From positions 131,151 through 195,150 of the forward strand of contig NZ_RQHW01000031.1 of NCBI RefSeq assembly GCF_004770995.1: DNA of 64,000 bases. The letters are read 5' to 3'. Numbering within the stretch: the stretch's first letter is position 1; the number at the start of each line of letters is the position of its first letter. The notes beneath the pieces are model-generated. The model searched no databases. It was not told where the DNA came from and saw only the letters and a list, made by a program, of their open reading frames with translations. Position numbers and translations under genes: made by a program. Of the stretch, positions 1 to 8,647 are shown in pieces. This DNA is from Leptospira idonii (GTDB lineage: Bacteria; Spirochaetota; Leptospiria; Leptospirales; Leptospiraceae).

Positions 1-325
1 TCATACCGATCAGATAACCGACATAAAGTGAATTCCAATAGAGAAGAATTAGAGAATGGGCGCTCATCGTATAAAAAAAGACAAGCATGATCGGCTGGAT
101 GCGATGGCGAACCCAGGAAGAAAAAAAGGTAAGCAGGAAAAATAGAAAGGTGATCCCTGAATGAACGGCTCTCATCCATTTGGGATCATACATCCCCAGT
201 TCGTTCACCGGTGCGAAGATTCCGAAGCCGATGAACGTCGTGAATACCGCCAGGCAGATACGAGAAATTTTGAGGACTTCTTCGTCTAGTTTGAACTGAT
301 CCGATTTTCTGCGGTTGAAATCCAT
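1..325 (-). CDS. Multi-spanning membrane protein, N-terminal part only (cut by window edge)
   Basis: The reverse strand is open from an ATG at 325-323 through base 1 with no stop, so only about 108 N-terminal residues are visible. It begins MDFNRRKSDQFKLDEEVLKI and then shows three hydrophobic segments, roughly residues 23-42, 57-72 and 78-100, separated by short charged loops. This is the look of a membrane sensory N-terminus of the kind that precedes PAS, kinase, cyclase or SpoIIE domains in Leptospira, but the output domain is outside the window, so the function is open. It is the last gene visible in a minus-strand operon, 22 bp after the thioesterase gene. No strong Shine-Dalgarno is seen; GGAAT lies 8 bp upstream. 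Confidence 0.6.
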   Translation of the reverse strand, partial: MDFNRRKSDQFKLDEEVLKISRICLAVFTTFIGFGIFAPVNELGMYDPKWMRAVHSGITFLFFLLTFFSSWVRHRIQPIMLVFFYTMSAHSLILLYWNSLYVGYLIGM

Positions 326-347
326 AAACTATTCCAATTTCTACCGG

Positions 348-770
348 TTAATTTGTTTTTGAACCAAATTTTTCCCTGAAAACATCGGGAATTTGAGACG
401 GTTTTTGCAATTCGAAATCGAACCAAATGAAGCTGGCATGTCCCGTAAGAACACATTCCTCGTCTTGGTTCCACATGGAGCAGACGACAGTAAACGCCCT
501 GGAAGAAATGGAATCGACTTCCAAAGAAACTTCCAAGGTGGCAGGAAACACCACTTGTTTTCTATAGTCCATATCCAAATGAGTGAGCACAGGGCCGAAC
601 CTAACCGGCTTTAAAGGGGAATCCCAAAGACCTTCCACGGTGAAATAGTCGGCTCTTGCCGTCTCAAAATACCTAACATAGGTTACGTTGTTTACGTGCC
701 CGAAAGCATCCATTTCTCCCCAGGCGACTTTTTGGAAGTAACTATGTTTGTATTTTACCGGTTTTCCCAT
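348..770 (-). CDS. Acyl-CoA thioesterase, 4HBT/YbgC hotdog family
   Basis: A 140-aa single hotdog-fold protein. Residues 18-38 carry the family hallmark: WGEMDAFGHVNN followed by a Tyr-Phe-Glu-x-Ala stretch, in which the Asp and the GHVNN turn form the thioester active site of 4-hydroxybenzoyl-CoA-type thioesterases. Such enzymes hydrolyse acyl-CoA thioesters in the cytoplasm; the chain-length preference cannot be read from sequence. Length fits the family. The ATG at 770 has a good ribosome site (AGGGAGC) that overlaps the end of the PBP1C gene, whose stop is 9 bp upstream, so the two are probably cotranscribed. No signal peptide. An acyl-ACP substrate is also possible. Confidence 0.85.
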   Translation of the reverse strand: MGKPVKYKHSYFQKVAWGEMDAFGHVNNVTYVRYFETARADYFTVEGLWDSPLKPVRFGPVLTHLDMDYRKQVVFPATLEVSLEVDSISSRAFTVVCSMWNQDEECVLTGHASFIWFDFELQKPSQIPDVFREKFGSKTN

Positions 771-779
771 AAACGCTCC

Positions 780-2888
780 CTAACGAACTTCGAACGATAC
801 TTCATCGAATACCTTTCCCGTTTGATCCGCAATCTGCAATTGAAAAATGCCTTTCTGCAGATCCCAGAAAAAGGGAGAATTTGCTTCCGAAATTTTTTTT
901 CCGTTCAAATACCAGAAATACCCCGGCTGATAACGATTCAATAAGAAGAAGACTTTCTGTTTTCCTACAGGAATGTCCGGATCGACTGCAAATATCGTCT
1001 GATGGGAAGGGGAAGTGATTTTAGGAAGAGTTTTTTGTTTGGAAACAATTTCTCCTGCATCGGAAACATCTTCGGTTCCTCTCTCGAAATAGGCTCGTTT
1101 GGCGGGAACATACACTACGGATTCGGGAACGGAAGGTTCTTTGGAAGGAGTTTCTTCGTGCAGAAGATCCATCACTTCCCTCCAAACAGGACCGGCACCG
1201 GAAACTCCGCTCACATCCTTCATAGGAGTACCTGTAGGATTTCCCACCCAAACACCTACGGTATATTCTTCCGAATAACCCAAACACCAGTTATCTCGCA
1301 TATCCTGACTGGTTCCTGTTTTAACTGCAGAGAAATATCTGGTGGATAAATTATTTTCCCAACCGAAACTGAGAGATCTGGCTTCTCTGTCAGAAAGAAT
1401 GCGGGTGATCAGATAAGAAACGGATTCCCGAAAAATACGTTTGTTTGTTTTATCCGCAGATACGTCCCCCTTTCCTGAGGAAGGAGAAACGAGAAAGGAA
1501 GGTTCCGTATAAACACCTCCGTTCGCCAAAACTCGATAAGCGTTTGTTAGATCCCATAAACTTACGTCCGCTGTCCCGAGCGCCAAAGAAGGCCCGTAAA
1601 ATTCAGGATAACTCAGATTTTTTAACCCTAAAGAAGATAGAGTGTGTATGAATTTTCCCATATCCAAATAAGACAAAGTTCTGACTGCAGGAATATTCAA
1701 GGAGGAACCCAAACTCTGAGTCACAGTCACTTTTCCTTGGAACGATTTATCATAATTTAACGGTCTGTAGATTCCCCGAAACACCGGAATATCGACAGGG
1801 GAATCGTTCAGGACGGAAACAGAAGTTAACTTTCGTTCTTCGAAGCTCTGCGCATATACGAACGGCTTTAAAGTGGAACCCGCCTGTCTTCTGGCTTGGA
1901 TCAGATCCAAAGAAGAAACTTCGCTTCGATTCCCCGCATTGGCCACATAAACCAATACTTCTCCCGTAGAATTATGAAGTACTAATACGGCTCCGTCTTT
2001 TACGTTTTGAGAAGCCAAAGGGATCAGATTCGATTTCAGAATGGATTCCACTTTCTCCTGCAAGGAACGAGAAAGAGAAGATTTGGATTCGGAAGAAATC
2101 CCTTCCGCAAATGCTTTGGAGGCAAACTGAGGAGCAAAATTAGGTTTTGCAGGATAATCGAAACTTCTCAGTAATGATTGTTTCACGATCGTATCCAATC
2201 CGTCGCAAGTTTCCCTGTTTTCCATTTGTTGTTTGAGAACACAAGCTCTCTCTACGATCTTTTCCACACGGGATTCAGGAGAGCGAATGAGAACGGCAAG
2301 CAGATAAGATTCGTTTGGTGTAAGCGTAGAAGGAGGTTTTCGAAACAAACCCCAGCTTGCGGAACGAATCCCTCTCAGTTCTCCCCTAAAATAAACCAAG
2401 TTTAAATAAGCAGTGAGGATTTGTTCCTTGGTCCATACATCCTCCCAATCGGAAGCCCTTTGTATCTGTTTGAGTTTTTGTGTGAAACTCCGTCTTCCCC
2501 CTTCGGGCTTTAGATCTTTTTCCCATAAGGAAACCAATTGCATAGTGATTGTGGAACCGCCTCTCAAAGGAAGCCCCCATAACTTTCCCCAAACGGATCC
2601 TAAAAAAGCGAGAGAATCGATTCCCTTATGTTCGAAGAATTTTTTATCTTCACTGAAAAGAATTGCGTTTAATGTATGTTCGGGGATTTCATTTGTTTCC
2701 GTCCATCTCTCCGAACGATAACGAGGATGAATGCGGACTGATTGAAGTTCCTCTCCCTGTCTGTCGTACAACAAAAGGTCGGATGGAAGATAATTGTTTT
2801 TTACTTCTTCAAAAAGAGGGACAGATTGTATCGGAAAAGCGAAAAATAGAAAAACAAACAGAATCCCTTTTGTACATCGTTTTCCCAT
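780..2888 (-). CDS. pbpC: Penicillin-binding protein 1C (bifunctional transglycosylase/transpeptidase)
   Basis: A 702-aa class A penicillin-binding protein. An N-terminal signal-anchor (about residues 8-24) is followed by a GT51 glycosyltransferase domain with EDKKFFEHKGID at 80-91 and GGSTITMQL at 110-118, which polymerises lipid II. The transpeptidase domain has STLK at 338-341 (catalytic Ser), SLN at 396-398 and KTGTS at 523-527. The C-terminal 90 residues, which contain a predicted beta-rich segment, match the extra domain that separates PBP1C from PBP1A/1B. It acts at the outer face of the inner membrane. It starts 16 bp after the RsmD-like gene. The long linker between the two catalytic domains (about 200-300) is usual for the family. 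Confidence 0.92.
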   Translation of the reverse strand: MGKRCTKGILFVFLFFAFPIQSVPLFEEVKNNYLPSDLLLYDRQGEELQSVRIHPRYRSERWTETNEIPEHTLNAILFSEDKKFFEHKGIDSLAFLGSVWGKLWGLPLRGGSTITMQLVSLWEKDLKPEGGRRSFTQKLKQIQRASDWEDVWTKEQILTAYLNLVYFRGELRGIRSASWGLFRKPPSTLTPNESYLLAVLIRSPESRVEKIVERACVLKQQMENRETCDGLDTIVKQSLLRSFDYPAKPNFAPQFASKAFAEGISSESKSSLSRSLQEKVESILKSNLIPLASQNVKDGAVLVLHNSTGEVLVYVANAGNRSEVSSLDLIQARRQAGSTLKPFVYAQSFEERKLTSVSVLNDSPVDIPVFRGIYRPLNYDKSFQGKVTVTQSLGSSLNIPAVRTLSYLDMGKFIHTLSSLGLKNLSYPEFYGPSLALGTADVSLWDLTNAYRVLANGGVYTEPSFLVSPSSGKGDVSADKTNKRIFRESVSYLITRILSDREARSLSFGWENNLSTRYFSAVKTGTSQDMRDNWCLGYSEEYTVGVWVGNPTGTPMKDVSGVSGAGPVWREVMDLLHEETPSKEPSVPESVVYVPAKRAYFERGTEDVSDAGEIVSKQKTLPKITSPSHQTIFAVDPDIPVGKQKVFFLLNRYQPGYFWYLNGKKISEANSPFFWDLQKGIFQLQIADQTGKVFDEVSFEVR

Positions 2889-2904
2889 CTTACCTTTCTC
2901 AAGA

Positions 2905-3546
2905 TCACTCTACATTTTCTGCCGGAGAAGGAAGAGTGTTTGCGAACGAAGCAGGTACCACAATGGTTTCGATCAGTGAATGACTGCCGTATTCCCTCTC
3001 TTTAAAAGGAACCTCCGCCCAAATCGAATCCGCTTTCTGATGTTCCGGAATTTGGCAAAGAATGACGGAAGGAACGGAAAGAGTTTGGCAGTGGGCGTAA
3101 AGTTCTTCCAACATCTTTCTCATCCTAACAGGCGTTACCGACCAATACGTATAAGGCGGATCCAAATAGAACACTTGTGCTTGTTCCGTGCCTGGTTCCC
3201 ATTTTAAAAAATGTTTGGTGGCGTCCTTGCGAAACAATTTGATGTTTTCCAATCCTTTGAACAGTTTCAAAAGACGGGAAAAACGCTCCTGATCCAATTC
3301 GTAAATTAGAATTCTCTTATAACCTAAGCTGTACGCCTCGGCGGCGATCTGTCCGCTTCCTGAAAAATAATCGCAGAACAAAGCAGATTCTAAATTTAGA
3401 TTCCATCCAGCAAGTTTGGAGTCGATGAGTGAAAAAATCGCTTTTTTGATGAGACTGTTCGTAAAATTTTGATGCCCCGAAATTTCTTCCGGCGCGGGAA
3501 TTTCTTTCCCTTTCCATTTACCGCTTGCTACACGAAGAGACTTCAT
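2905..3546 (-). CDS. rsmD: RsmD-like 16S rRNA (guanine-N2)-methyltransferase
   Basis: A 213-aa Rossmann-fold methyltransferase. It starts with the conserved LRVASGKWKGKEI element of RsmD proteins, has the SAM-binding loop FSGSGQIAAEA at 61-71 and the catalytic DPPY motif at 129-132, typical of N-methylation of a guanine in 16S rRNA (G966 in E. coli). The substrate is inferred from family. It lies in the minus-strand operon between the TPR protein (4 bp upstream) and PBP1C. Its C-terminal codons include GCAGGTACCACA (2951-2962, read on the plus strand), a one-mismatch version of the dispersed 12-mer described under findings. The usual partner coaD is not adjacent. Confidence 0.85.
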   Translation of the reverse strand: MKSLRVASGKWKGKEIPAPEEISGHQNFTNSLIKKAIFSLIDSKLAGWNLNLESALFCDYFSGSGQIAAEAYSLGYKRILIYELDQERFSRLLKLFKGLENIKLFRKDATKHFLKWEPGTEQAQVFYLDPPYTYWSVTPVRMRKMLEELYAHCQTLSVPSVILCQIPEHQKADSIWAEVPFKEREYGSHSLIETIVVPASFANTLPSPAENVE

Positions 3547-3549
3547 AAC

Positions 3550-4083
3550 TTATTCGTTCTTCATTTCGGCACGCAAGGCCGATACCTGAGTCGTCAGTTT
3601 GGGAGAAAGTTCACCTGTTTCCAATTCATCCAAAATCTTCATAGCTTCTTTAGTATTTTTCAACTCCGCCATTCCGAAAGCCAATAAAAAAAGGGAATCC
3701 GCATAACGTGCGTTTCCTTTCCCTTCTTTCTGAAACACCCTGCCCCATTTTACGAGCAAATCGTTTTCTCCCAGAACCAAGGCTCTCTCCATAAATAGAT
3801 AAATTCCATTCCAATAATGGCTACTTGTTTTCCAGGGAGAGGGAGGAGCCACGGCAACGACTGATTTCAACTTCTCCCAATCTTTTTCCGTAGAAACATA
3901 GAGAAAGAAAAATCGAGGATCCAAGTTGGGATCCGGCTTCGTTAAAAATTTGGAGGAGAGTCGGGAAACAGTATCATAGTTTCCCTTTTTGTATTCGTCA
4001 TACAGAAATTTGAAAGAGACATCCTCGGAAAAGAGGGGGAGGGAAATGCTAAGAAAAAAGCAGAAATAAAAGTAACGTATCAA
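3550..4083 (-). CDS. Secreted TPR-like protein of unknown function
   Basis: A 177-aa protein with a clear signal peptide (about residues 1-19, ending LPLFSE). The mature part is helical; the segment around DEYKKGNYDTVSRLSSKFL and the later AFGMAELKNTKEAMKILDEL have the spacing of tetratricopeptide helices, so it probably mediates protein contacts in the periplasm. The start is a TTG at 4083, because no ATG precedes the signal peptide and the codon sits 1 bp after the stop of the zinc-ribbon gene, implying translational coupling. I cannot assign a function; tandem position before a cell-wall synthase is the only contextual hint. Confidence 0.7.
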   Translation of the reverse strand: MIRYFYFCFFLSISLPLFSEDVSFKFLYDEYKKGNYDTVSRLSSKFLTKPDPNLDPRFFFLYVSTEKDWEKLKSVVAVAPPSPWKTSSHYWNGIYLFMERALVLGENDLLVKWGRVFQKEGKGNARYADSLFLLAFGMAELKNTKEAMKILDELETGELSPKLTTQVSALRAEMKNE

Positions 4084-4084
4084 T

Positions 4085-4264
4085 CTATAATTCGGTAATG
4101 TTTGCAGATCCGCACATAGGGCAGATCAATTCCCAAGAATCGAGGTATTCATCCTCTCCTTCCGCTTCCCACCTGTGGTCGCAATCTTCACAAGCATACG
4201 TGACTCCGTCCTCATTCAGGCTCTCGGCGTCAAATTCATCGTCGTCAAAAAATTCGTCTTCCAT
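4085..4264 (-). CDS. 59-aa acidic zinc-ribbon protein
   Basis: A short gene running from the ATG at 4264-4262 to a TAG at 4087-4085. The first 20 residues are strongly acidic (MEDEFFDDDEFDAESLNEDG), then come two Cys pairs, CEDC at 25-28 and CPMC at 48-51, separated by 19 residues. This is the layout of a single rubredoxin-type zinc ribbon, as in FmdB-like or small transcription-associated ribbon proteins. It heads the minus-strand operon, 1 bp before the TTG start of the TPR protein. The divergent plus-strand gene starts 71 bp away, so the gap 4265-4334 should hold both promoters. The exact partner is unknown. Confidence 0.75.
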   Translation of the reverse strand: MEDEFFDDDEFDAESLNEDGVTYACEDCDHRWEAEGEDEYLDSWELICPMCGSANITEL

Positions 4265-4334
4265 ACACCTGACACTAAATCACAAAGAAAAAGCCGTGTC
4301 AAGAGGGGCCATAAAAAAAAAATGGGAACAGTCT

Positions 4335-5345
4335 ATGGCGATTTATTCCCGTTACGAACCTCATAGAAAAAAGAAGGCCAAAACTCCATGGCTTCTTTTA
4401 GTGATTTTGATAGGAATTTCTGGGCTCGGTTATGTGTACCGAAAAGAAATTTTTTTCCTTTTTGCCCGTGACCAGAGTGTGCGTGCGGAAAAATCCAAAG
4501 AAAAAACGATCGAACTTTGGAAATCAGGAAACCTGAAAGAACAGGATGTGGAAGACTTCCAAAATCTTGCGGTCACTTATTCCGAAAAGGATCCGATGGA
4601 ACCGCAAGCGTTCCACCTAATCGCTCGTAGTTTATATTGGAATCTTCCCAGACTGGGAATTCATTTCGACTCATCCAGTTTGGTATTGAATTTAGGTTCT
4701 AATTTTTCCGAATTCATCGGCAAAACGCAATTGGCCCAGTCCACCTTGGATCAAATTTTTTGGAATGCCAGAACTGCGGAATCTTTGTCCTCTTCTTCCT
4801 TTCAGGATTGGGAAAACAACAGGCTGCTTTTGTTTCTTACGGAAACGAACCGCCAGGTGAAAAAACCGGGCACTCTCACTAAAGAATACGGAAGTATTGA
4901 CAGTTCTAAATTGTCTCCTGAATTTCAAGCCCCATTCATCTGGCTACTTACATTTAACACAATGCAGGCGGGAGATGCTGCAGGATTAGAAAAAATCATT
5001 GAAACAACGAAACTTCCCGATTACAAAGGGGGAATTCGTTTTTCTCCCAGAGAAGAAAACTTCCTAAAAGGAATGGGGAAATATTATAAAAAAGATTATG
5101 TAGGTGCCCTGGCTCTTTTAAGAAGCACCAAAACCGACAATCCAGATAAAATCACGGAAACTTCCGTGATCACGGAAGCCACTATCTTTCACATGCAGAA
5201 CTTAACCCAAAAAGGGATCGATCTTCTGGAAGATTATTACGGTCGTTCCGGAAAAAACAATCCTGAGATCATTCAAATCGTAAGAAAGATGGTTTTGGAA
5301 AGACCGACTGCAAAAACAAAACTGGAGATAGGTTCCTTAAAATGA
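4335..5345 (+). CDS. Single-pass membrane protein with helical repeats, unknown function
   Basis: 336 aa counted from the ATG at 4335. The frame is open further upstream, but that extension would lie antisense to the zinc-ribbon gene and is Ser-rich and non-protein-like, so I reject it. After a basic N-terminus (YEPHRKKKAKTP) a transmembrane helix spans about residues 17-38; the remaining roughly 300 residues are helical and would be outside. The C-terminal half contains TPR-like spacing (LKGMGKYYKKDYVGALALL). No family recognised. It overlaps the following lipoprotein gene by 4 bp (ATGA), so the two are coupled. Confidence 0.7.
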   Translation: MAIYSRYEPHRKKKAKTPWLLLVILIGISGLGYVYRKEIFFLFARDQSVRAEKSKEKTIELWKSGNLKEQDVEDFQNLAVTYSEKDPMEPQAFHLIARSLYWNLPRLGIHFDSSSLVLNLGSNFSEFIGKTQLAQSTLDQIFWNARTAESLSSSSFQDWENNRLLLFLTETNRQVKKPGTLTKEYGSIDSSKLSPEFQAPFIWLLTFNTMQAGDAAGLEKIIETTKLPDYKGGIRFSPREENFLKGMGKYYKKDYVGALALLRSTKTDNPDKITETSVITEATIFHMQNLTQKGIDLLEDYYGRSGKNNPEIIQIVRKMVLERPTAKTKLEIGSLK

Positions 5346-5725
5346 AAACCAAATCCGCAAAACAAACGTTATTTCTTATTTCGACTACAGCCGCTCTGTT
5401 TTTTTCCCAATGCGGGCTGTTCGAAAAGAAATTTCCCCCAAAAGGAGAGTTTTGCGACGTTTTGGTAAAACCTCCCGTTTGTTTGGAAGCGGATTTTGAA
5501 AAAGGAAAATTAAAATGGAAAGATGAAGAATTCGATCTGAATTCTCAAACCAGGGTGGAATACCATTTTCTATACCAAGGAGAAAGAGCGGAACTTCTGG
5601 TCACTACTGAGAACCGTTTGGATATGAAAATCCCTGGAGAAACCACTCCTTCTAAATTTTACATGAGAAAAAAAGAAAAAGGTTCTCTTGGAAAAAAAAT
5701 CAAACAGTTGTTCAACGAAAAATGA
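5342..5725 (+). CDS. Small lipoprotein, unknown function
   Basis: 127 aa. A signal peptide ends in a plausible spirochetal lipobox (FFSQC, Cys at residue 25), so the mature protein should be a lipoprotein. The remainder is charged, with a second Cys pair region (GEFCDV, PPVCLE at about residues 38 and 48) that could form a disulfide, and a very basic tail ([14 protein letters not shown]). No family recognised. The start overlaps the preceding gene by 4 bp and its stop overlaps the SufE gene by 4 bp, making a tight three-gene unit. Confidence 0.7.
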   Translation: MKTKSAKQTLFLISTTAALFFSQCGLFEKKFPPKGEFCDVLVKPPVCLEADFEKGKLKWKDEEFDLNSQTRVEYHFLYQGERAELLVTTENRLDMKIPGETTPSKFYMRKKEKGSLGKKIKQLFNEK

Positions 5726-6147
5726 AGAAGTCCATCGAAGAAATCCAAAAAGAAATCATTTCCGAATTTTCGGATCTAACGGATTGGGAAGAAAAATTTC
5801 AATATCTCATTGAACTGGGAGAAGAGCTCCCCGCATATCCTGAGGAAAAAAGGACGGAAAGTTATTTGGTTCCCGGTTGTCAGTCCAGAGTTTGGGTCTG
5901 CCCTAGTTTGGAAAACGGAGAACTTCAATTTTATGCGGACAGCGATACTGCATTGACCAAAGGTCTCATCGCCATTCTTATTCGTGTTTTTTCCGGCCAC
6001 AGCCCTAAGGAGATCGCAAACGCTTCCTTAGAATTTATCGATGCGATCGGACTTTCTAAATTCCTTTCCATCTCCAGAAGGAACGGCCTTTCCTCTATGG
6101 TAAATATGCTACAAAATTTTGCTAAAAATTCAGGATCGGAAATTTAG
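5722..6147 (+). CDS. sufE: SufE-family Fe-S cluster assembly sulfur acceptor
   Basis: A 141-aa SufE protein. The order is typical: an N-terminal helix ending in [15 protein letters not shown], then [10 protein letters not shown], then VPGCQSRVW with the active-site Cys at residue 53, and a C-terminal [16 protein letters not shown] helix. SufE takes persulfide sulfur from the cysteine desulfurase SufS and passes it to the SufBCD scaffold in the cytoplasm. No suf genes lie next to it here, so the desulfurase and scaffold must be elsewhere. Its start overlaps the upstream lipoprotein gene by 4 bp, an association whose meaning I cannot explain. Confidence 0.9.
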   Translation: MKKSIEEIQKEIISEFSDLTDWEEKFQYLIELGEELPAYPEEKRTESYLVPGCQSRVWVCPSLENGELQFYADSDTALTKGLIAILIRVFSGHSPKEIANASLEFIDAIGLSKFLSISRRNGLSSMVNMLQNFAKNSGSEI

Positions 6148-6195
6148 CTTAGAGAAACGAAAGTTTTTCCTTTATTTCTTTCTTTTTTGGTATAT

Positions 6196-6224
6196 CATGA
6201 CTTTACTCTGAAACTTAGGTCATG
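6196..6224. promoter_or_regulatory. Inverted repeat CATGAC-N17-GTCATG over the hydrolase start
   Basis: Arms at 6196-6201 and 6219-6224 are perfect 6-bp inverted complements separated by 17 bp; the right arm contains the ATG start of the serine hydrolase, and TATATC just upstream could serve as a -10. This might be an operator, but six-base arms arise by chance often enough that this is only a candidate. Confidence 0.25.
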
Positions 6225-7409
6225 CATATGCGCAAGTTAGTAGTCGGTTTGTTTTGTCTTCTTTTCCTTCAATGCGGAAAAGATTTGTCCCCGTTCGGCG
6301 GCCCTCCTGAAATCTCACCTCTTCCTCCCAGAATCAAACCCGAATGGCCTACTGCCGAATGGAAAGTAGCCAAACCGGAGTCAGTCGGGATCTCTGGTGA
6401 AAAACTAAAATTGGTCTCCGATTATGCATTTCTCAGAACGGGAGATGAAACGGATCGAAAAGGAAGAAGAACGGACGCACTCGTCGTCATCCGCAACGGA
6501 AAAATCATCTTAGAACAATATGCACGCAATTTCGACCAAAACAGTCTGCATCTGACTTGGTCCGTTTCCAAGAGCATCATCCAAGCTCTTTACGGTATCA
6601 CAGTAAAAAACGGATTAGTCAAGTTAGACGATCCGGGTTATTACCATTTCGAACCTCTCGCAAAAGATGAGGCTCATAAAAAAATCACAATCCGACATCT
6701 TCTGAACATGTCTTCCGGATTGGATGCGGAAGAAGGTTATGAAAGCGGGCCTTTAAAATCCTCGGTCATCGCAATGCTTTATACGAGAGGAAGAAAAGAT
6801 ATGGGTCAGTTCTGCAGCGAACTTCCCCTAAGAGCAGAACCTGGAACCAGAGTCTATTACTCCAGCTGCGATACGAACATTCTGTCCGCCATTCTCAAGA
6901 AGGTTTACGGCAAAGAAGCTTACGAAGAACTCCCTTATACGAAGTTATTCGCTCCTCTTGGAATCAAAGAAGCTACTTTCGAACAAGACGGCTCCGGAAC
7001 TTTCGTAGGTTCTTCTTATCTTTATCTTACTGCGAGAGATTTGGCAAAAATCGGTTATCTATATCTGAACGACGGAGTTTGGGAAGGAAACAGACTTCTT
7101 CCTGAGGGTTGGGTCGATTTCACAAGAACCCCCGCTCCCGGATACAAAACCACTCCTTACAGCGAAGACCTTCCTCAAGACAATTACACTTCTCATTGGT
7201 ATGCAAACACGGGAGTTCCCGAAAGAGGAGTTCCTGAGCCTTGGCCGGATGCGCCTAAGGATACTTTTGCGGGACTAGGGCACTGGGGGCAGATGCTTTA
7301 TGTAATCCCCAGTTTGGATATAATCATCGTTCGTTACGGAGATGATCGGGAAAAAACGTTTATTAAAAACGATTTTCTCAAACTTGTTAAGGAATCTGTA
7401 GTTAGGTAG
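6222..7409 (+). CDS. Beta-lactamase-fold serine hydrolase lipoprotein (class C/DD-peptidase type)
   Basis: 395 aa. The N-terminus has a signal peptide with lipobox LFLQC (Cys 18), so it should be membrane anchored. The penicillin-recognising fold shows all three active-site elements: WSVSKS with the nucleophilic Ser at about residue 113, YYSSCD for the Tyr-Ser pair, and GLGHWGQM for the H/K-x-G element near the C-terminus. Such proteins act as esterases, D-aminopeptidases or peptidoglycan hydrolases; resistance to beta-lactams cannot be inferred. The ATG at 6228 (third codon) is an alternative start. An inverted repeat CATGAC/GTCATG brackets the start region (6196-6224). The next gene starts 4 bp downstream. 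Confidence 0.82.
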   Translation: MHMRKLVVGLFCLLFLQCGKDLSPFGGPPEISPLPPRIKPEWPTAEWKVAKPESVGISGEKLKLVSDYAFLRTGDETDRKGRRTDALVVIRNGKIILEQYARNFDQNSLHLTWSVSKSIIQALYGITVKNGLVKLDDPGYYHFEPLAKDEAHKKITIRHLLNMSSGLDAEEGYESGPLKSSVIAMLYTRGRKDMGQFCSELPLRAEPGTRVYYSSCDTNILSAILKKVYGKEAYEELPYTKLFAPLGIKEATFEQDGSGTFVGSSYLYLTARDLAKIGYLYLNDGVWEGNRLLPEGWVDFTRTPAPGYKTTPYSEDLPQDNYTSHWYANTGVPERGVPEPWPDAPKDTFAGLGHWGQMLYVIPSLDIIIVRYGDDREKTFIKNDFLKLVKESVVR

Positions 7410-7413
7410 TTCT

Positions 7414-7725
7414 ATGAAAAAAAATATACTCGGAACATTACTCGCTGTCTTAATTTTGATCTTATTTTGGGTACAATGGAATTGGAAACATCTGGCGGCG
7501 TTTCCTTCCATCATCTCCAGTTTTTATTCCAAGGAATATTGTTCCTGTTTTTATGTGATGAAACAGTCGGAGGAACAATGTCATCATTTCGCCAGACAAT
7601 GGGTTCCTATCAGTGATTTCAAAAACGACCAGGAAAACAAAGAAGTCATAGTGTCAGGATTGGGAAGAACGAATAAAGCGAAATTTATAGATTCGAAGAG
7701 GGGTTGCGTTTTACAAAACGACTAA
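7414..7725 (+). CDS. Small membrane-anchored protein with Cys-rich core, paired with the serine hydrolase
   Basis: 103 aa. One hydrophobic segment at residues 5-20 (signal anchor or signal peptide), then a conserved-looking core YCSCFYVMKQSEEQCHHFAR with three Cys and a His pair, and a fourth Cys near the C-terminus. The Cys pattern suggests disulfides or metal binding outside the cytoplasm. I recall similar small proteins lying directly after beta-lactamase-fold genes in other spirochetes, so it may assist the hydrolase, but that is inference. It starts 4 bp after that gene and converges on the TonB-like gene. Confidence 0.65.
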   Translation: MKKNILGTLLAVLILILFWVQWNWKHLAAFPSIISSFYSKEYCSCFYVMKQSEEQCHHFARQWVPISDFKNDQENKEVIVSGLGRTNKAKFIDSKRGCVLQND

Positions 7726-7732
7726 ATTCTAT

Positions 7733-8647
7733 TTATCGACGAAAGTAGTCTGGAAAAATAAAATTGATTCCGAAGATGAGTCCCTTGGCCTTAATTTCAT
7801 CGGGAACCGCACCGAAATTTTGGCCTCGGATGGAATCTAAACAAGACTGATCCACCACTACTTGTCCTTGCGAAGAAACAAGTCTCACATCAATCACCTG
7901 TCCGTTATCGTTCAACATAAATAAAACCTTAGTCATACCCGGTTTGATTCCTTCTCGAACGACAGTTCCTGCGATATCTCTGTAAGCGAAGTTTCCTCCT
8001 CCCGGAGGAGCGAAAGATTCTTCGATTCTTTTCAGCATGTTTTTGAAGTAATAATAACCTGCGAATTGTTTGGTGGGAACCGTTAAAGCTTTGGCACCGT
8101 CCCAGCGAAATAGAAAGTCTTGTTGGAACCTATAATTGAAAGGAATCTTCAGCATTTTTCCTGCCGAAGCGGATTGGTTCGGAGATTCTTCCTGATTTTG
8201 GGTGGTTTTAGGATCGGCTTTATAGATTCCTATTTCATATACGTCGTCTTCTTTGCTTTGTTCCGCCTTAGGCTGCGCAGTCGAAGGATTAGAAGCCGCA
8301 CTTCCGTAAATGAATTCACGAAAAGGAGACAATGTATGGAATCCCTGTTGTTCCGTGATTCCTCCTCCTCCCGCAGAATCCTGGTTAGATAAAGCTTTGT
8401 ATTCGTCCTTTTTTTCCGGGTTGATGAATTGTTGTTCCACCAATATATCGTAAATTTTTTCTTTTTCTTCCTGAGAAGCCAGTTCGGAAGCCTGCTCTTC
8501 ACCTAACATCTTCCAAAGCATATTGCGTGTGATCAGATGCCCCAAAAGCAAGGAAGATATCAAAACGACAAAAGCGGCGGAGAAAAAAAGCCTTCTCTGC
8601 CCTTCTTCCGTTTCCGGCAAAAGGATATTAAAAAAGTGTGGGGTCAT
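7733..8647 (-). CDS. TonB-like energy transducer
   Basis: 304 aa from the ATG at 8647; upstream in-frame codons overlap ruvB more deeply and are not protein-like. One transmembrane helix at about residues 18-36 is followed by a long polar linker and, after residue 225, a TonB C-terminal domain: [20 protein letters not shown], then ...GQVVVDQSC and a final hydrophobic strand ending FIFPDYFRR. TonB proteins carry proton-motive energy to outer-membrane receptors; a receptor is encoded at 34388. Neither exbB nor exbD is adjacent, so a role in envelope contact rather than uptake is also possible. It overlaps ruvB by 20 bp, so it is cotranscribed with it. Confidence 0.72.
   Translation of the reverse strand: MTPHFFNILLPETEEGQRRLFFSAAFVVLISSLLLGHLITRNMLWKMLGEEQASELASQEEKEKIYDILVEQQFINPEKKDEYKALSNQDSAGGGGITEQQGFHTLSPFREFIYGSAASNPSTAQPKAEQSKEDDVYEIGIYKADPKTTQNQEESPNQSASAGKMLKIPFNYRFQQDFLFRWDGAKALTVPTKQFAGYYYFKNMLKRIEESFAPPGGGNFAYRDIAGTVVREGIKPGMTKVLFMLNDNGQVIDVRLVSSQGQVVVDQSCLDSIRGQNFGAVPDEIKAKGLIFGINFIFPDYFRR

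Noticed and set aside
4098..4334. N-terminal extension of the 4335 membrane protein by 79 codons
   Set aside because: Ser-rich, non-protein-like and exactly antisense to the zinc-ribbon gene; the ATG at 4335 gives a normal membrane protein.
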